The translations under genes were made by a program, and so were the position numbers. A stretch of 43,562 nucleotides of DNA from contig CANGUZ010000017.1 in NCBI GenBank assembly GCA_947457255.1, forward strand, positions 1-43,562, given 5' to 3'. The notes under the pieces are model-generated. The model was given only the letters and a program-made list of their open reading frames with translations. It ran no database searches and had not been told where the DNA came from. Source of the stretch: Flavobacteriaceae bacterium (lineage in GTDB: Bacteria; Bacteroidota; Bacteroidia; Flavobacteriales; Flavobacteriaceae). Each line of letters opens with the position of its first letter. Position 1 is the first letter of the stretch. Shown piece by piece: positions 24,333 through 32,781 of this stretch.

Positions 24333-26471
24333 TTAATTCACATGTATTTTAAATGTTTTAACTTGACGTGAATTTTTCTGTATTACTTTCAATAGGTATA
24401 AACCTTTAGACAAATCAGTAGTATTTATTACTAGTTCATTTTGGTCTTTAATAACTTTACTCTTAACTAATCCACCAATTAAAGAGTATATTAAGATTTC
24501 AGCGTTTTCAATTTCACCTAAAATTTTAAGATTTTGACCATTTGTAGGATTTGGATAAACCACTATTTTATCTGCCAAAGTATTATTTGAAATGTTTAAT
24601 GAATTACAACCTCCAATTGTTAAAGTATGTAATTTGTTTACAGTAGTGTTTTCTCCACCTGATGCTAAAGAATAAGTATAATAAAAATAAATTTTTTCGC
24701 CAAGTGTTGCACTAATTTGGTAAGGTACATTTGGGGTTACATTATATCCGATAAATGGTCCAGTTGCATTTTTACTGTAATAAAGGATACAAACTTTGTT
24801 TCCAGTTGTTGAAATGGTGGGTTTAAATGTAATAGTTGGATTGGATGTGTTGGTTACTGTATAACTATATTGCCCATTAGCAGCAGCTGAATTACAAGGA
24901 TCAGTATTAATGGGAGTTGTGTCTTCAACCATAAATGATAATGTAGTACTAACTAACCCGTCGGTTGCTTTAATAGTTACAGGACCAGAAAATGTTGGAG
25001 TAAATAATCCATTCGGAGCTATTGTACCATTTCCGCTAGTAACGCTCCAAATAATATTGGTTGGAAATGTATTGTCATCAGCATCATATCCTTGAGCTGA
25101 AAATTTTTGAGTTGAATTTAGATTCAAACTTGTAATTTGTGGCGTAATCGAAATTTTAGATAATGAAGCATTTTTACCAACTAATCCTCCAATGATTACT
25201 TTTACATTAGTTGGATAAGTACATTGAATCGTTGATGAATGATCTCCTACGTCGTCATAGGCGAAAGCATAAGTTTTAGAGTCGTAACTTATATTATCTT
25301 TATGAAAAAAAGCAACATATTCATTATAAGGTTTTATTTTAAAAAATAAAGAGGAGTCATGCGTATATTGTATGGTTGAGCCAGTTATGTTAGTGTTAAT
25401 GGCATGTCGATTTATTGCAGCAGAGATTTGAGCTTGAATCATCAAATCCTCATTATATTTAACAACATTGCTGCTCGCATTAACAGGGGTATAAGCCATT
25501 GGCCCAGACCCATCAATTGCATTTGCAGTCGTTGGTTTTGAATAAATTGTTGCAACTGATCCATCTCTTGAATCAGTAAAGTTGAATACATTACCAGTTA
25601 CTCTACCAACCCAGACTCCATTTTCGCCAATATTTATTGTCAAATCTTTTGAGGAATAGGTATTCCAAATGTCATTAATGTAAGAATCTAACGCCGTTTT
25701 TGAAAAATCAGGCAACTTTGTAGGCTGCTCTATTATTGGCTTTCCATCTAATGAATTGGTTTTTATAGTTTTGCAAACTAAATATTCATTAGAAACTGAG
25801 GTGTCCCACAAAGCCATAATTTCATTATGTGATAACAATTCTCCAACTTTACTGTATTTTGGAATGCCTTCACCAGCTATAGCATTTGCATAGTTTTGTT
25901 CATAGTTTAAACTTGAGTTTACTGACCCTGTAAATCCATTTACCTCAATTCCCATAGGGTATTGGTAAGCATCAACTCTACTGGTGTTGGTAAAAAGCCC
26001 AGAACCACCCCATGTAAGTTCAATTAATTCCCAACGAATTCCGTCATTAGGATCGCTAGAGGAATTTAAATTGGCTCCAGCATATCCTCCTGAATCAAGA
26101 AAATGCAAATACATTGGTGATTTGAAGGATATAAAAATTCTACTGGCAAATAATTCTTTAGGTATTTGGATAGTTTTATTAGGAATATCACTTAGTTTCA
26201 TAAAAATATTAGGGTATTTCCATTCTGCTGGTGAGCTCCAAGATGGCCCTGAAACGGTGTTGTCGGCAGCATTCATTTTTATAAGATTACTGGTGCTCAT
26301 ATTCATCCATACGTCTCCCAATGCATCATACTTTCCTACTAATGCTATATAAATCTCAGAATCTAAATATTCAGAATTGTTTTCAAAAACATAAGGAAGT
26401 TTTAGAGTTTGTGAAAAGCTATTGGGAACAAAAAAAAGTAAACTAATAAAAAATAGAGTAATTGTCTTCAT
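24333..26471 (-). CDS. Secreted GH64 endo-beta-1,3-glucanase with CBM56 and T9SS sorting domain
   Basis: The 712-residue protein has a signal peptide (1-20, ending SFSQ). Residues ~22-430 form a GH64 catalytic module with family segments TSRVDAYQYPMGIEVNGFTG, SAAINRH and YNEYVAFFH. Members cleave beta-1,3-glucan, typically giving laminaripentaose. An Ig-like domain follows at ~435-515. Next is a CBM56-type beta-1,3-glucan-binding module (~520-620: NGQYSYTVTN, LYYSKNATGPFIGYNVTPN, FYYTYSLASGGENTT). A type A sorting domain (VVYPNPTNGQN to the end) directs export through the type IX system. It likely degrades laminarin, callose or fungal walls. It is convergent to metF and stands alone. Confidence 0.88.
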   Translation of the reverse strand: MKTITLFFISLLFFVPNSFSQTLKLPYVFENNSEYLDSEIYIALVGKYDALGDVWMNMSTSNLIKMNAADNTVSGPSWSSPAEWKYPNIFMKLSDIPNKTIQIPKELFASRIFISFKSPMYLHFLDSGGYAGANLNSSSDPNDGIRWELIELTWGGSGLFTNTSRVDAYQYPMGIEVNGFTGSVNSSLNYEQNYANAIAGEGIPKYSKVGELLSHNEIMALWDTSVSNEYLVCKTIKTNSLDGKPIIEQPTKLPDFSKTALDSYINDIWNTYSSKDLTINIGENGVWVGRVTGNVFNFTDSRDGSVATIYSKPTTANAIDGSGPMAYTPVNASSNVVKYNEDLMIQAQISAAINRHAINTNITGSTIQYTHDSSLFFKIKPYNEYVAFFHKDNISYDSKTYAFAYDDVGDHSSTIQCTYPTNVKVIIGGLVGKNASLSKISITPQITSLNLNSTQKFSAQGYDADDNTFPTNIIWSVTSGNGTIAPNGLFTPTFSGPVTIKATDGLVSTTLSFMVEDTTPINTDPCNSAAANGQYSYTVTNTSNPTITFKPTISTTGNKVCILYYSKNATGPFIGYNVTPNVPYQISATLGEKIYFYYTYSLASGGENTTVNKLHTLTIGGCNSLNISNNTLADKIVVYPNPTNGQNLKILGEIENAEILIYSLIGGLVKSKVIKDQNELVINTTDLSKGLYLLKVIQKNSRQVKTFKIHVN

Positions 26472-26530
26472 ATTTGTAAATTTAACCCATAAATGTAATA
26501 ATAAAATCCTTTCGAACTTTAATTTTATTA

Positions 26531-27625
26531 ATGAAATTATTTATTCTATTACCTATAATTCTATTTACAAATTTAACCTTTGCTCAAGAAATTGAGGATT
26601 CATTCGCGATTGATTTAAATTACTTTAGAGGTAATGTAATGGCGCATTCTCCAGATTTACACCATTTAATTTCGGGTCACCCTGATGGTTTGATGTTAAG
26701 TCTTTCTAAAAAAACATTTGGTAAAGAAGAATGGCATTCTCTTTATAATTTTCCTGATTATGGAGCATATTTTTTACATCAAGATTACAAAAATGAATTA
26801 CTTGGACAGAATTTTGCAGTTGGTGCTTTTTATAACTTCTACTTTTTAAAAAGAAAGCTTAGTTTTAAAATAGCTCAAGGAATTGGAATTACCTCTAATC
26901 CATACGATAAAGAAACGAATAGCAAAAATAAGGCATTTGGATCAAGAGTAATGGGAAACATAAATTTTGGTTTGAACTATAAAAAGGAAAAGGTAATTGA
27001 TAACTTCGGATTTCAAGCAGGATTTCTCTTCACTCATTTTTCTAATGGCAGAATAAAATCTCCAAATAGTGGCATAAATACCTATTGTTTAAATGTGGGT
27101 GTGAATTATGTTTTTGATGAGGTTAAAATTATACAAAAAGATTCTGTTTTTGTAAAATCAAAATTTACAGAATCTCTAAAATACAATGTTTTATTTCGTA
27201 CTGGTTTTAATGAAAGTCCAGTAGTTGGAAGCGGTCAAAAACCATTTTACCACATCGGGTTTTATGCTGATAAAAGAATCAACAGAAAAAGTGCCATTCA
27301 GTTTGGAACGGAACTTTTTTTAACTACTTCTATTAAGGAGTATATACGATTTAGATCTATTTCTTTTCCAGAGAAACCAGTTGATATTGATACCGACTAT
27401 AAAAGAGTTGGTATTTTTGTAGGTCATGAATTATTCATCAATAAAATAGCTATTGAAGCTCAAATAGGATACTATGTTTACAGGCCATTTAAGGATGGCG
27501 CTCCTATTTATGATAGAGTGGGTATGAAATATTACTTTTCAAAAAAGGTATTTACAGGAGTTTCTCTTGTAACACATGGTTTTTTAGCAGAGGCGATGGA
27601 GTTTGTAATAGGTGTTAGGTTATAA
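26531..27625 (+). CDS. PagL-like outer-membrane lipid A 3-O-deacylase
   Basis: The 364-residue protein has a signal peptide (1-18, ending TFAQ) and alternating beta-strand segments rich in aromatic residues, typical of an outer-membrane barrel. THFSNGRIKSPNSGINT carries the PagL/acyloxyacyl hydrolase signature, with His169 and Ser171 as the likely catalytic pair. Enzymes of this family remove the 3-O acyl chain from lipid A. The protein is longer than PagL (about 185 residues), with a second barrel-like half after residue 200, as in Bacteroidota relatives. It is divergent from the GH64 gene by 59 bases and followed 6 bases later by a lipoprotein gene, so the two are probably co-expressed. Confidence 0.8.
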   Translation: MKLFILLPIILFTNLTFAQEIEDSFAIDLNYFRGNVMAHSPDLHHLISGHPDGLMLSLSKKTFGKEEWHSLYNFPDYGAYFLHQDYKNELLGQNFAVGAFYNFYFLKRKLSFKIAQGIGITSNPYDKETNSKNKAFGSRVMGNINFGLNYKKEKVIDNFGFQAGFLFTHFSNGRIKSPNSGINTYCLNVGVNYVFDEVKIIQKDSVFVKSKFTESLKYNVLFRTGFNESPVVGSGQKPFYHIGFYADKRINRKSAIQFGTELFLTTSIKEYIRFRSISFPEKPVDIDTDYKRVGIFVGHELFINKIAIEAQIGYYVYRPFKDGAPIYDRVGMKYYFSKKVFTGVSLVTHGFLAEAMEFVIGVRL

Positions 27626-27631
27626 TTAATT

Positions 27632-28381
27632 ATGAGAATAGTAGTTTCCATTTTGTTTGTTCTTTTTTTTACAAGTTGTGAAAAACCATTTGATTGCGTA
27701 AAATCGAGTGGAAAGTTAACCACTAAAGTATATGAAGAGTTAACTTTTACTAAGATAATTGTTCATAAAGGAATTTCTTTAGTTATTACCCAAGGCGATA
27801 ATTACAAAGTTGAGGTCAAGACTGGTGAGAATTTAATAAATGATATTGAAGTAATAAACGAAGGCAATACATTAACGCTAGAAGACAATACTACTTGTAA
27901 CTGGGTTCGTGATTATGGAGAAACTGTAGTGCACATTACAGCTCCAAATCTTACCGATATTTATTGCAAAACTGAAAAAGAAATTACCTCAAATGGCATC
28001 TTAAAGTATAAAAATTTACGATTAATTTCAATGAATACAATAGATGGGTATAAAGGAGTTGGAACTGGGGATTTTGTTTTACGATTAGATTGTGAAAACG
28101 TATTAGTAGAAAGTAATGAAGTTTCAAGATATTATATTTCGGGAAAAGCAAAACAAGCCAGTATAAATTTTTACGAGAATGATGGGATTTTTAATGGAGA
28201 AAATTTAATGTGTAATGCAATTAGCTTTTTCCACCGAGGTTCAAATGATATGTTTGTTCATCCAATGGTATCGATATCGGGCGATATTTATAATATTGGT
28301 AATGTATATTGTTACTCAAGACCTCTGGATACAAACATTAAAGTGAAACAACATTACAAGGGGAAATTAATTTTTAAATAG
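27632..28381 (+). CDS. DUF2807 (head-GIN type) adhesin-like lipoprotein
   Basis: The 249-residue protein has a lipoprotein signal (MRIVVSILFVLFFTSC, lipid Cys16) followed by EKPFD, an acidic stretch like the surface-export signals of Bacteroidota lipoproteins. The body (KIIVHKGISLVITQGDNYKVEVKTGENLINDIEV, repeated short beta strands) resembles the putative auto-transporter adhesin domain DUF2807, a right-handed beta-helix. Function is unknown for this family. Its start is 6 bases after the PagL-like gene, implying an operon, perhaps an envelope-modifying pair. Confidence 0.75.
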   Translation: MRIVVSILFVLFFTSCEKPFDCVKSSGKLTTKVYEELTFTKIIVHKGISLVITQGDNYKVEVKTGENLINDIEVINEGNTLTLEDNTTCNWVRDYGETVVHITAPNLTDIYCKTEKEITSNGILKYKNLRLISMNTIDGYKGVGTGDFVLRLDCENVLVESNEVSRYYISGKAKQASINFYENDGIFNGENLMCNAISFFHRGSNDMFVHPMVSISGDIYNIGNVYCYSRPLDTNIKVKQHYKGKLIFK

Positions 28382-28403
28382 AAGTTTTGACTAAAATAAA
28401 AAT

Positions 28404-29303
28404 CTAGTTTTGAGTAATCTCTCTAAATACCGTTTCTAAGTTTTTGTTTTTCTGGTTCAGTTGTAACGTTTTCAAACCATTTTCATGAGCAAAATCAAAA
28501 ACGGAAGGCCTCATGTCTTTATCTGAAATAAAAGTCAGTTCCCAAGTCATATCATGAGTATTTTTATAGGACTTTAAATGCGGGATCTTAGCAATAGCTT
28601 CTTCTTCAATTTTATAATCAAATTCAACTTCAATAATTTGCTCCTTGTTAGCAGAAATTAAAACATCAAGTTTTTTGTCAGCAACAATTTTTCCTTTATC
28701 AATAATGATTACTCTGTCACAAATTGCCTCTACTTCTTGCATAATATGTGTTGACAGAAAAATAGTTTTGTCTTTGCCGACACTTTTTATAACATTTCTA
28801 ATTTCTACCAACTGGTTTGGATCTAAACCGGTTGTGGGTTCGTCTAAAATTAATACTTCTGGATTGTGTAAAAGCGCATTAGCTAATCCTACTCTTTGAC
28901 GATATCCTTTAGAAAGTTGACCAATTTTTTTATGACTTTCGGATGACAAACCGGTTAAAACAATCACTTCCTCTATTCTCGATTTCGCCACTTTATAGAC
29001 ATCGGCATTAAAAGCCAAATATTCTCTAACATATAAATCCAAATACAAAGGATTGTGTTCCGGTAAATATCCTATAGATTGCTGCACCGCTTTTTGTTGC
29101 GCATTAACATCGTTTCCATTTACAGAAGCCGAACCTTCATCAGCAGCAATATAAGTAGTTAATATTTTCATTAATGTTGATTTTCCAGCTCCATTCGGAC
29201 CAAGAAAACCTACAATTTCTCCTTTTTTTATAGAAAATGAGATATTGTCTAAAGCCTTTTGAGCCCCATAACTTTTTGAAATAGCATTAACTTCTATTGA
29301 CAT
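28404..29303 (-). CDS. gldA: Gliding motility ABC transporter ATPase GldA
   Basis: The 299-residue ATPase has Walker A GPNGAGKST (35-43), signature LSKGYRQRV (130-138), Walker B LILDEP (151-156) and the switch histidine in FLSTHIM. The C-terminal domain, including FDFAHENGLKTLQLNQKNKNLETVF, is the extended region seen in GldA. GldA works with the membrane proteins GldF and GldG in Flavobacterium gliding. Those partners are not adjacent, as in F. johnsoniae where gldA is separate. Upstream on the minus strand is a -7-like TACTTTTG (29321-29328) without a clear -33 element. Confidence 0.9.
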   Translation of the reverse strand: MSIEVNAISKSYGAQKALDNISFSIKKGEIVGFLGPNGAGKSTLMKILTTYIAADEGSASVNGNDVNAQQKAVQQSIGYLPEHNPLYLDLYVREYLAFNADVYKVAKSRIEEVIVLTGLSSESHKKIGQLSKGYRQRVGLANALLHNPEVLILDEPTTGLDPNQLVEIRNVIKSVGKDKTIFLSTHIMQEVEAICDRVIIIDKGKIVADKKLDVLISANKEQIIEVEFDYKIEEEAIAKIPHLKSYKNTHDMTWELTFISDKDMRPSVFDFAHENGLKTLQLNQKNKNLETVFREITQN

Positions 29304-29592
29304 TTAATTTTTATTTAAAGCAAAAGTAAACAGAAAAAACTTCTTTAACGGTATAGAATTAAAAATATATTGTCTTAATTTTCCTTTAAAAACATTGCTA
29401 TTATTGACGAATAAAACAAATAAAATTCACTTTAAATCATATTTCAAGCAAAAGTAGCTACAGATGATGTTTTGTTTTGTAAAGATATAATTCAAATTCA
29501 ATAGAAAATTAATTAGTTTTCTTGTCTTTTTTACAAAAAAAAACGCGTTTCACAAAGAATTCTTTTTTTGTTAGATAAAATTAAATATTTTT

Positions 29593-29623
29593 TTTGAAAC
29601 ACTTAAAATAAAGTATACATTTG
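29593..29623 (+). promoter_or_regulatory. Bacteroidota-type promoter for the pheA leader
   Basis: TTTG (29593-29596), a 19-base spacer and TACATTTG (29616-29623) match the consensus. Transcription should begin near 29630, about 20 bases before the leader ATG. The stretch 29304-29592 between gldA and this promoter is AT-rich, and I see no other convincing element in it. Confidence 0.8.
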
Positions 29624-29650
29624 CAAAGCATTTATTTAAAAAATACGATA

Positions 29651-29707
29651 ATGTTGAATAACCGTTTTTATTTTAGCAACACATATTACTTCTTTTTTAG
29701 GAAGTAA
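29651..29707 (+). CDS. Phe/Tyr-rich leader peptide of the pheA operon
   Basis: An 18-residue ORF encodes MLNNRFYFSNTYYFFFRK, with five Phe and three Tyr, including Tyr-Tyr-Phe-Phe-Phe just before the end. It is followed at once by an antiterminator strand and then a terminator, directly ahead of prephenate dehydratase. Low charged tRNA-Phe or tRNA-Tyr would stall ribosomes on the aromatic codons and favour antitermination. The arrangement parallels the enterobacterial pheA leader, but the peptide itself is unrelated. It is too short for routine gene callers. Confidence 0.9.
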   Translation: MLNNRFYFSNTYYFFFRK

Positions 29708-29764
29708 AGGATTGTGCTATGGTTATTTGAAAATAAGAAACAAATAAAACTAATATACAATCCT
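29708..29764 (+). promoter_or_regulatory. Antiterminator hairpin of the pheA attenuator
   Basis: AGGATTGT (29708-29715), starting at the base after the leader stop codon, pairs perfectly with ACAATCCT (29757-29764). The 3' arm shares 29759-29764 with the terminator's 5' arm, so the two helices exclude each other. A ribosome resting at the leader stop would cover the 5' arm and let the terminator form. One stalled on the Phe codons 10-20 bases earlier would leave more of it free. Confidence 0.85.
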
Positions 29765-29787
29765 GATGAAAATCAGGATTTTTTTTT
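29759..29787 (+). terminator. Attenuator terminator upstream of pheA
   Basis: AATCCTGAT (29759-29767) pairs with ATCAGGATT (29772-29780) across a GAAA tetraloop, followed by T's to 29787. It is a strong intrinsic terminator eight bases before the pheA start, overlapping the antiterminator. Confidence 0.92.
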
Positions 29788-29795
29788 GAGTAGAA

Positions 29796-30680
29796 ATGAG
29801 AACAACAAATAAGCAATCTTTTTACCAAACTTCTCCTTCTCCTTTAGAGAGGGTTGGGGTGAGGATAGCAATACAAGGTATAAAAGGATCCTTCCACCAT
29901 CAAGTGGCTCAAGATTATTTCTATCAGAATGTAGAAGTAGATGAATGTTTGTCTTTTGAGGAATTAGTAGATAGTTTGATGGCTGGAAAATCAGATCAGG
30001 CGGTTATGGCGATTGAAAATTCAATTGCTGGACCAATTATTCCAAATTATGCTTTAATCGATAAAAATAACTTGCATATTATTGGCGAACATTATTTAGA
30101 TATTCATCAAAATTTAATGGCGCTAAAAGGTCAAAAAATAGAGGATATTCTAGAAGTACATTCGCACCCTATGGCATTGCTGCAATGTATGGAGTTCTTA
30201 AAAAAACATCCAAACATAAAATTAGTTGAAGACAAAGATACTGCCGAAACCGCTAGAAGAATTCACGAAAATCAACTCAAAGGAATTGCTGCCATTGCCA
30301 GTAAAACCGCCTCAGAAATGTATGATTTAGAAATATTGGCACCAGAAATTCAAACTATTAATAATAACATGACACGTTTTGTTATTATAAATAAAGAGGA
30401 TTCGTTTGCCAATGAAAATGAAATTAACAGAGCTTCCATAAAATTCGAATTGGATCACAAACGCGGAAGTCTTGCTGCCGTATTGAATGTGATGAGCGAT
30501 TGCAAATTAAATTTAACAAAAATTCAATCCTTACCTAAGATTGAAACGCCTTGGAAATATTCTTTTTTTGTAGATGTGACGTTTGAAAAATACGAAGATT
30601 ATGCAAAAGCAAAAGCATTATTGACCATTATGGCAGAATACTTTAAAGTTTTGGGAGAATATAAAAATACTAAGCCATGA
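29796..30680 (+). CDS. pheA: Prephenate dehydratase
   Basis: Prephenate dehydratase converts prephenate to phenylpyruvate. The catalytic domain runs from about residue 24 to 195, ending in the family's TRF motif (NNMTRFVII). An ACT domain follows (about 210-290), where the usual ESRP Phe-binding motif reads QSLP. Chorismate mutase is not fused here, but to the DAHP synthase at 33873. The N-terminus is odd: between the start and the usual beginning (IAIQGIKGSF) are ~23 extra residues containing SPSPLERVGVR. This is the translation of an interspersed repeat (29831-29864). No ATG lies nearer, so this start is kept, although a GTG at 29859 is possible. Expression is controlled by the leader attenuator. 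The next gene overlaps by 4 bases. Confidence 0.93.
   Translation: MRTTNKQSFYQTSPSPLERVGVRIAIQGIKGSFHHQVAQDYFYQNVEVDECLSFEELVDSLMAGKSDQAVMAIENSIAGPIIPNYALIDKNNLHIIGEHYLDIHQNLMALKGQKIEDILEVHSHPMALLQCMEFLKKHPNIKLVEDKDTAETARRIHENQLKGIAAIASKTASEMYDLEILAPEIQTINNNMTRFVIINKEDSFANENEINRASIKFELDHKRGSLAAVLNVMSDCKLNLTKIQSLPKIETPWKYSFFVDVTFEKYEDYAKAKALLTIMAEYFKVLGEYKNTKP
29831..29864 (+). repeat. Interspersed repeat captured within the pheA reading frame
   Basis: A short imperfect palindrome, CTTCTCC/GAGAGGG-like, followed by TTGGGGTGAGG has the appearance of a dispersed intergenic repeat of Flavobacterium genomes. In this frame it translates to SPSPLERVGVR. It lies precisely between the pheA start codon and the conserved PheA N-terminus. 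Identification rests on memory of the motif. Confidence 0.65.
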
Positions 30681-31822
30681 TTACAACTGCGAAACGATTA
30701 GATATCATTGAAGAATACTATTTCTCCTCAAAACTGAGAGAAGTACGACAATTGGCTTCAGAAGGAAAACCAATTATCAATATGGGAATTGGAAGCCCAG
30801 ATTTAAAACCTTCACAAGAGGTTATTGACGCCGTTGTTAATGCCATGAAAGATGAAAATGCGCATCAATATCAAAGTTATCAGGGCTTGCCAGAATTGCG
30901 TCAAGCAATGGCCGATTTTTATCTAAATAATTACGGAGTTGCACTTAATACTGTAACCGAAATTTTGCCCTTAATGGGGTCTAAAGAAGGAATTATGCAT
31001 ATTTCGTTGGCTTTTTTAAATGAAGGCGATCATGTTTTGATTCCAAATCCGGGCTATCCAACGTATACATCGGTAACCAATTTAGTTGGAGCTGTTCCAG
31101 TGTATTATGATTTAAGAGAAAGTAATAATTGGGAACCTGATTTTGAAGCTTTAGAAAAATTAGATTTGTCGAAAGTGAAAATCATGTGGGTAGGCTATCC
31201 GCACATGCCAATAGGAGCAAGAGGAAGTTTACAATTGTTTGAAAAACTGGTGGCTTTTGCCAAAAAACATGATATACTACTTGTTAATGACAATCCATAC
31301 AGTTTTGTTTTAAATGACAATCCTATGAGTTTACTGCAAGTAGATGGGGCCAAAGAGGTAGCATTGGAACTAAATTCGTTATCAAAAACGTTCAATATGG
31401 CAGGTTGGCGAGTAGGAATGGTTTTAGGAAATGCAGCTTGCATTGATGCCGTTTTGAAAGTAAAAAGCAATATGGACAGTGGTATGTTTTACGGTATTCA
31501 AAAAGGCGCTATTGCAGCTTTAAGAAGTGATAAATCTTGGTTTGAATCAATGAATGTGATTTATAAAAAAAGAAGAATTCTTACCGAGCAATTGGCAGAA
31601 AAATTAGGTTGTAAAGTCTATAAAGAAGGTGTAGGTTTGTTTGTTTGGGCAAAATTACCAGAAGGAATTACATCTGCGGAAAAGTTTATAGATACCATAT
31701 TATACGAAAAATCAATATTTATTACTCCAGGAACTATTTTTGGATCTAATGGAGAAGGATACATTCGATTTGCACTTTGTGTCAAAGAAGAAAAAGTACA
31801 AGAAGCAATAGATAGGTTTTAG
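30677..31822 (+). CDS. Class I aminotransferase of the aromatic pathway
   Basis: The 381-residue PLP aminotransferase has NMGIGSPDLKPS near residue 35, PNPGYPTYTS, NDNPYSF, the PLP lysine Lys237 in SLSKTFNMAGWRVG, and a C-terminal arginine in GYIRFALC. Its ATG overlaps the pheA stop (ATGA), and tyrA follows. It probably transaminates phenylpyruvate and 4-hydroxyphenylpyruvate to Phe and Tyr, or prephenate to arogenate. Sequence alone resembles the LL-DAP/aspartate aminotransferase group, so the substrate is inferred from context. Confidence 0.9.
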   Translation: MITTAKRLDIIEEYYFSSKLREVRQLASEGKPIINMGIGSPDLKPSQEVIDAVVNAMKDENAHQYQSYQGLPELRQAMADFYLNNYGVALNTVTEILPLMGSKEGIMHISLAFLNEGDHVLIPNPGYPTYTSVTNLVGAVPVYYDLRESNNWEPDFEALEKLDLSKVKIMWVGYPHMPIGARGSLQLFEKLVAFAKKHDILLVNDNPYSFVLNDNPMSLLQVDGAKEVALELNSLSKTFNMAGWRVGMVLGNAACIDAVLKVKSNMDSGMFYGIQKGAIAALRSDKSWFESMNVIYKKRRILTEQLAEKLGCKVYKEGVGLFVWAKLPEGITSAEKFIDTILYEKSIFITPGTIFGSNGEGYIRFALCVKEEKVQEAIDRF

Positions 31823-31834
31823 ATGGCAGATTTT

Positions 31835-31860
31835 CCTGCAAGGTTTTAAAACCTTGTAGG
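31835..31860. repeat. Palindromic intergenic repeat
   Basis: A 26-base near-perfect palindrome (CCTGCAAGGTTTT with AAAACCTTGTAGG, one mismatch) fills the 53-base gap between the aminotransferase gene and tyrA. It resembles a dispersed palindrome seen across Flavobacterium genomes. It could act as a weak transcript-processing hairpin in the operon. Confidence 0.7.
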
Positions 31861-31875
31861 TATAAAAATTAGAAG

Positions 31876-32727
31876 ATGAAAATACACGTAATAGGAATAG
31901 GATTAATAGGAGGTTCGATGGTATTGGACATCAAATCATTGCATCCTGATGCGACTATATATGGAATAGACACTAACGAAAATCATTTGGCGGAAGCAAT
32001 CGCTTTAGGCGTTATTGATAAAGCAGCCACATTTGATGATTTAGGAACTGCCGATTTTGTAATTGTTTCTGTACCAGTTGATGTAACGTTAATCGTTTTG
32101 CCAAAAGTGTTGGATGTTATTGGAGAAAATACCATAGTTTTTGAAGTAGGTTCGACCAAAACACCTATTTGTGAGGCAATTGCCAATCATCCGAGAAGAA
32201 GAAATTTTATTGCTACCCATCCAATTGCAGGAACAGAATTTTCAGGTCCTTCAGCAGCGATAAGAAACTTGTTTCAAGGCAAAACAAATATCATTTGCGA
32301 AGTCGAAAAAACGACTTTTAAATTGCAGGAAAAGGCAGTCGAGTTGTTTAAAAGCATGGGAATGAGAATCAGATACATGGACCCGAAATCACATGACAAA
32401 CATATTGCTTACGTGTCTCATTTATCGCACATAAGTGCTTTTATGCTAGGGAAAACAGTTATTAATAAAGAAAAAGACGAACAGGATATTTTTGATATGG
32501 CAGGTTCTGGATTTGAAAGCACCGTTCGTTTGGCTAAAAGTTCCCCAGCCATGTGGACACCCATTTTCAAACAAAACAAAAAGCACGTCGTAAAAACTTT
32601 AGAAGAGTATATCTCTAATTTATCAAAGTTTAAAGACTTATTGATAAACGACGATTTTGATGCTATTTATAACGAAATGCAAAGTGTAAATAAAATAAAA
32701 GAAATATTAAACGGAATGAAGAAGTAG
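31876..32727 (+). CDS. tyrA: Prephenate dehydrogenase
   Basis: TyrA oxidatively decarboxylates prephenate to 4-hydroxyphenylpyruvate, the tyrosine branch. The 283-residue protein has the NAD motif VIGIGLIGGSM (4-14), the conserved GSTKTPI, ATHPIAGTEFSGPSAA and SHLSHISAFML segments containing the catalytic His, and SGFESTVRLA. There is no fused chorismate mutase or ACT domain. It is third in the attenuator-controlled operon. Its ATG lies 16 bases after the palindromic repeat. Confidence 0.95.
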   Translation: MKIHVIGIGLIGGSMVLDIKSLHPDATIYGIDTNENHLAEAIALGVIDKAATFDDLGTADFVIVSVPVDVTLIVLPKVLDVIGENTIVFEVGSTKTPICEAIANHPRRRNFIATHPIAGTEFSGPSAAIRNLFQGKTNIICEVEKTTFKLQEKAVELFKSMGMRIRYMDPKSHDKHIAYVSHLSHISAFMLGKTVINKEKDEQDIFDMAGSGFESTVRLAKSSPAMWTPIFKQNKKHVVKTLEEYISNLSKFKDLLINDDFDAIYNEMQSVNKIKEILNGMKK

Positions 32728-32729
32728 TC

Positions 32730-32748
32730 CATTGCAATAAAAGCAATG
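32730..32748 (+). terminator. Weak hairpin after tyrA
   Basis: CATTGC (32730-32735) pairs with GCAATG (32743-32748) across a 7-base loop, three bases after the tyrA stop. Only a short AT-rich tail follows, so termination is doubtful. It may be part of a dispersed repeat. Confidence 0.35.
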
Positions 32749-32781
32749 ACAATTTAAAGTAATTAATAAAAATTTAAAATT

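Noticed and set aside
29303..29796. T-box riboswitch ahead of pheA
   Set aside because: No T-box consensus or specifier-loop structure is visible, and the leader peptide with antiterminator explains the region.
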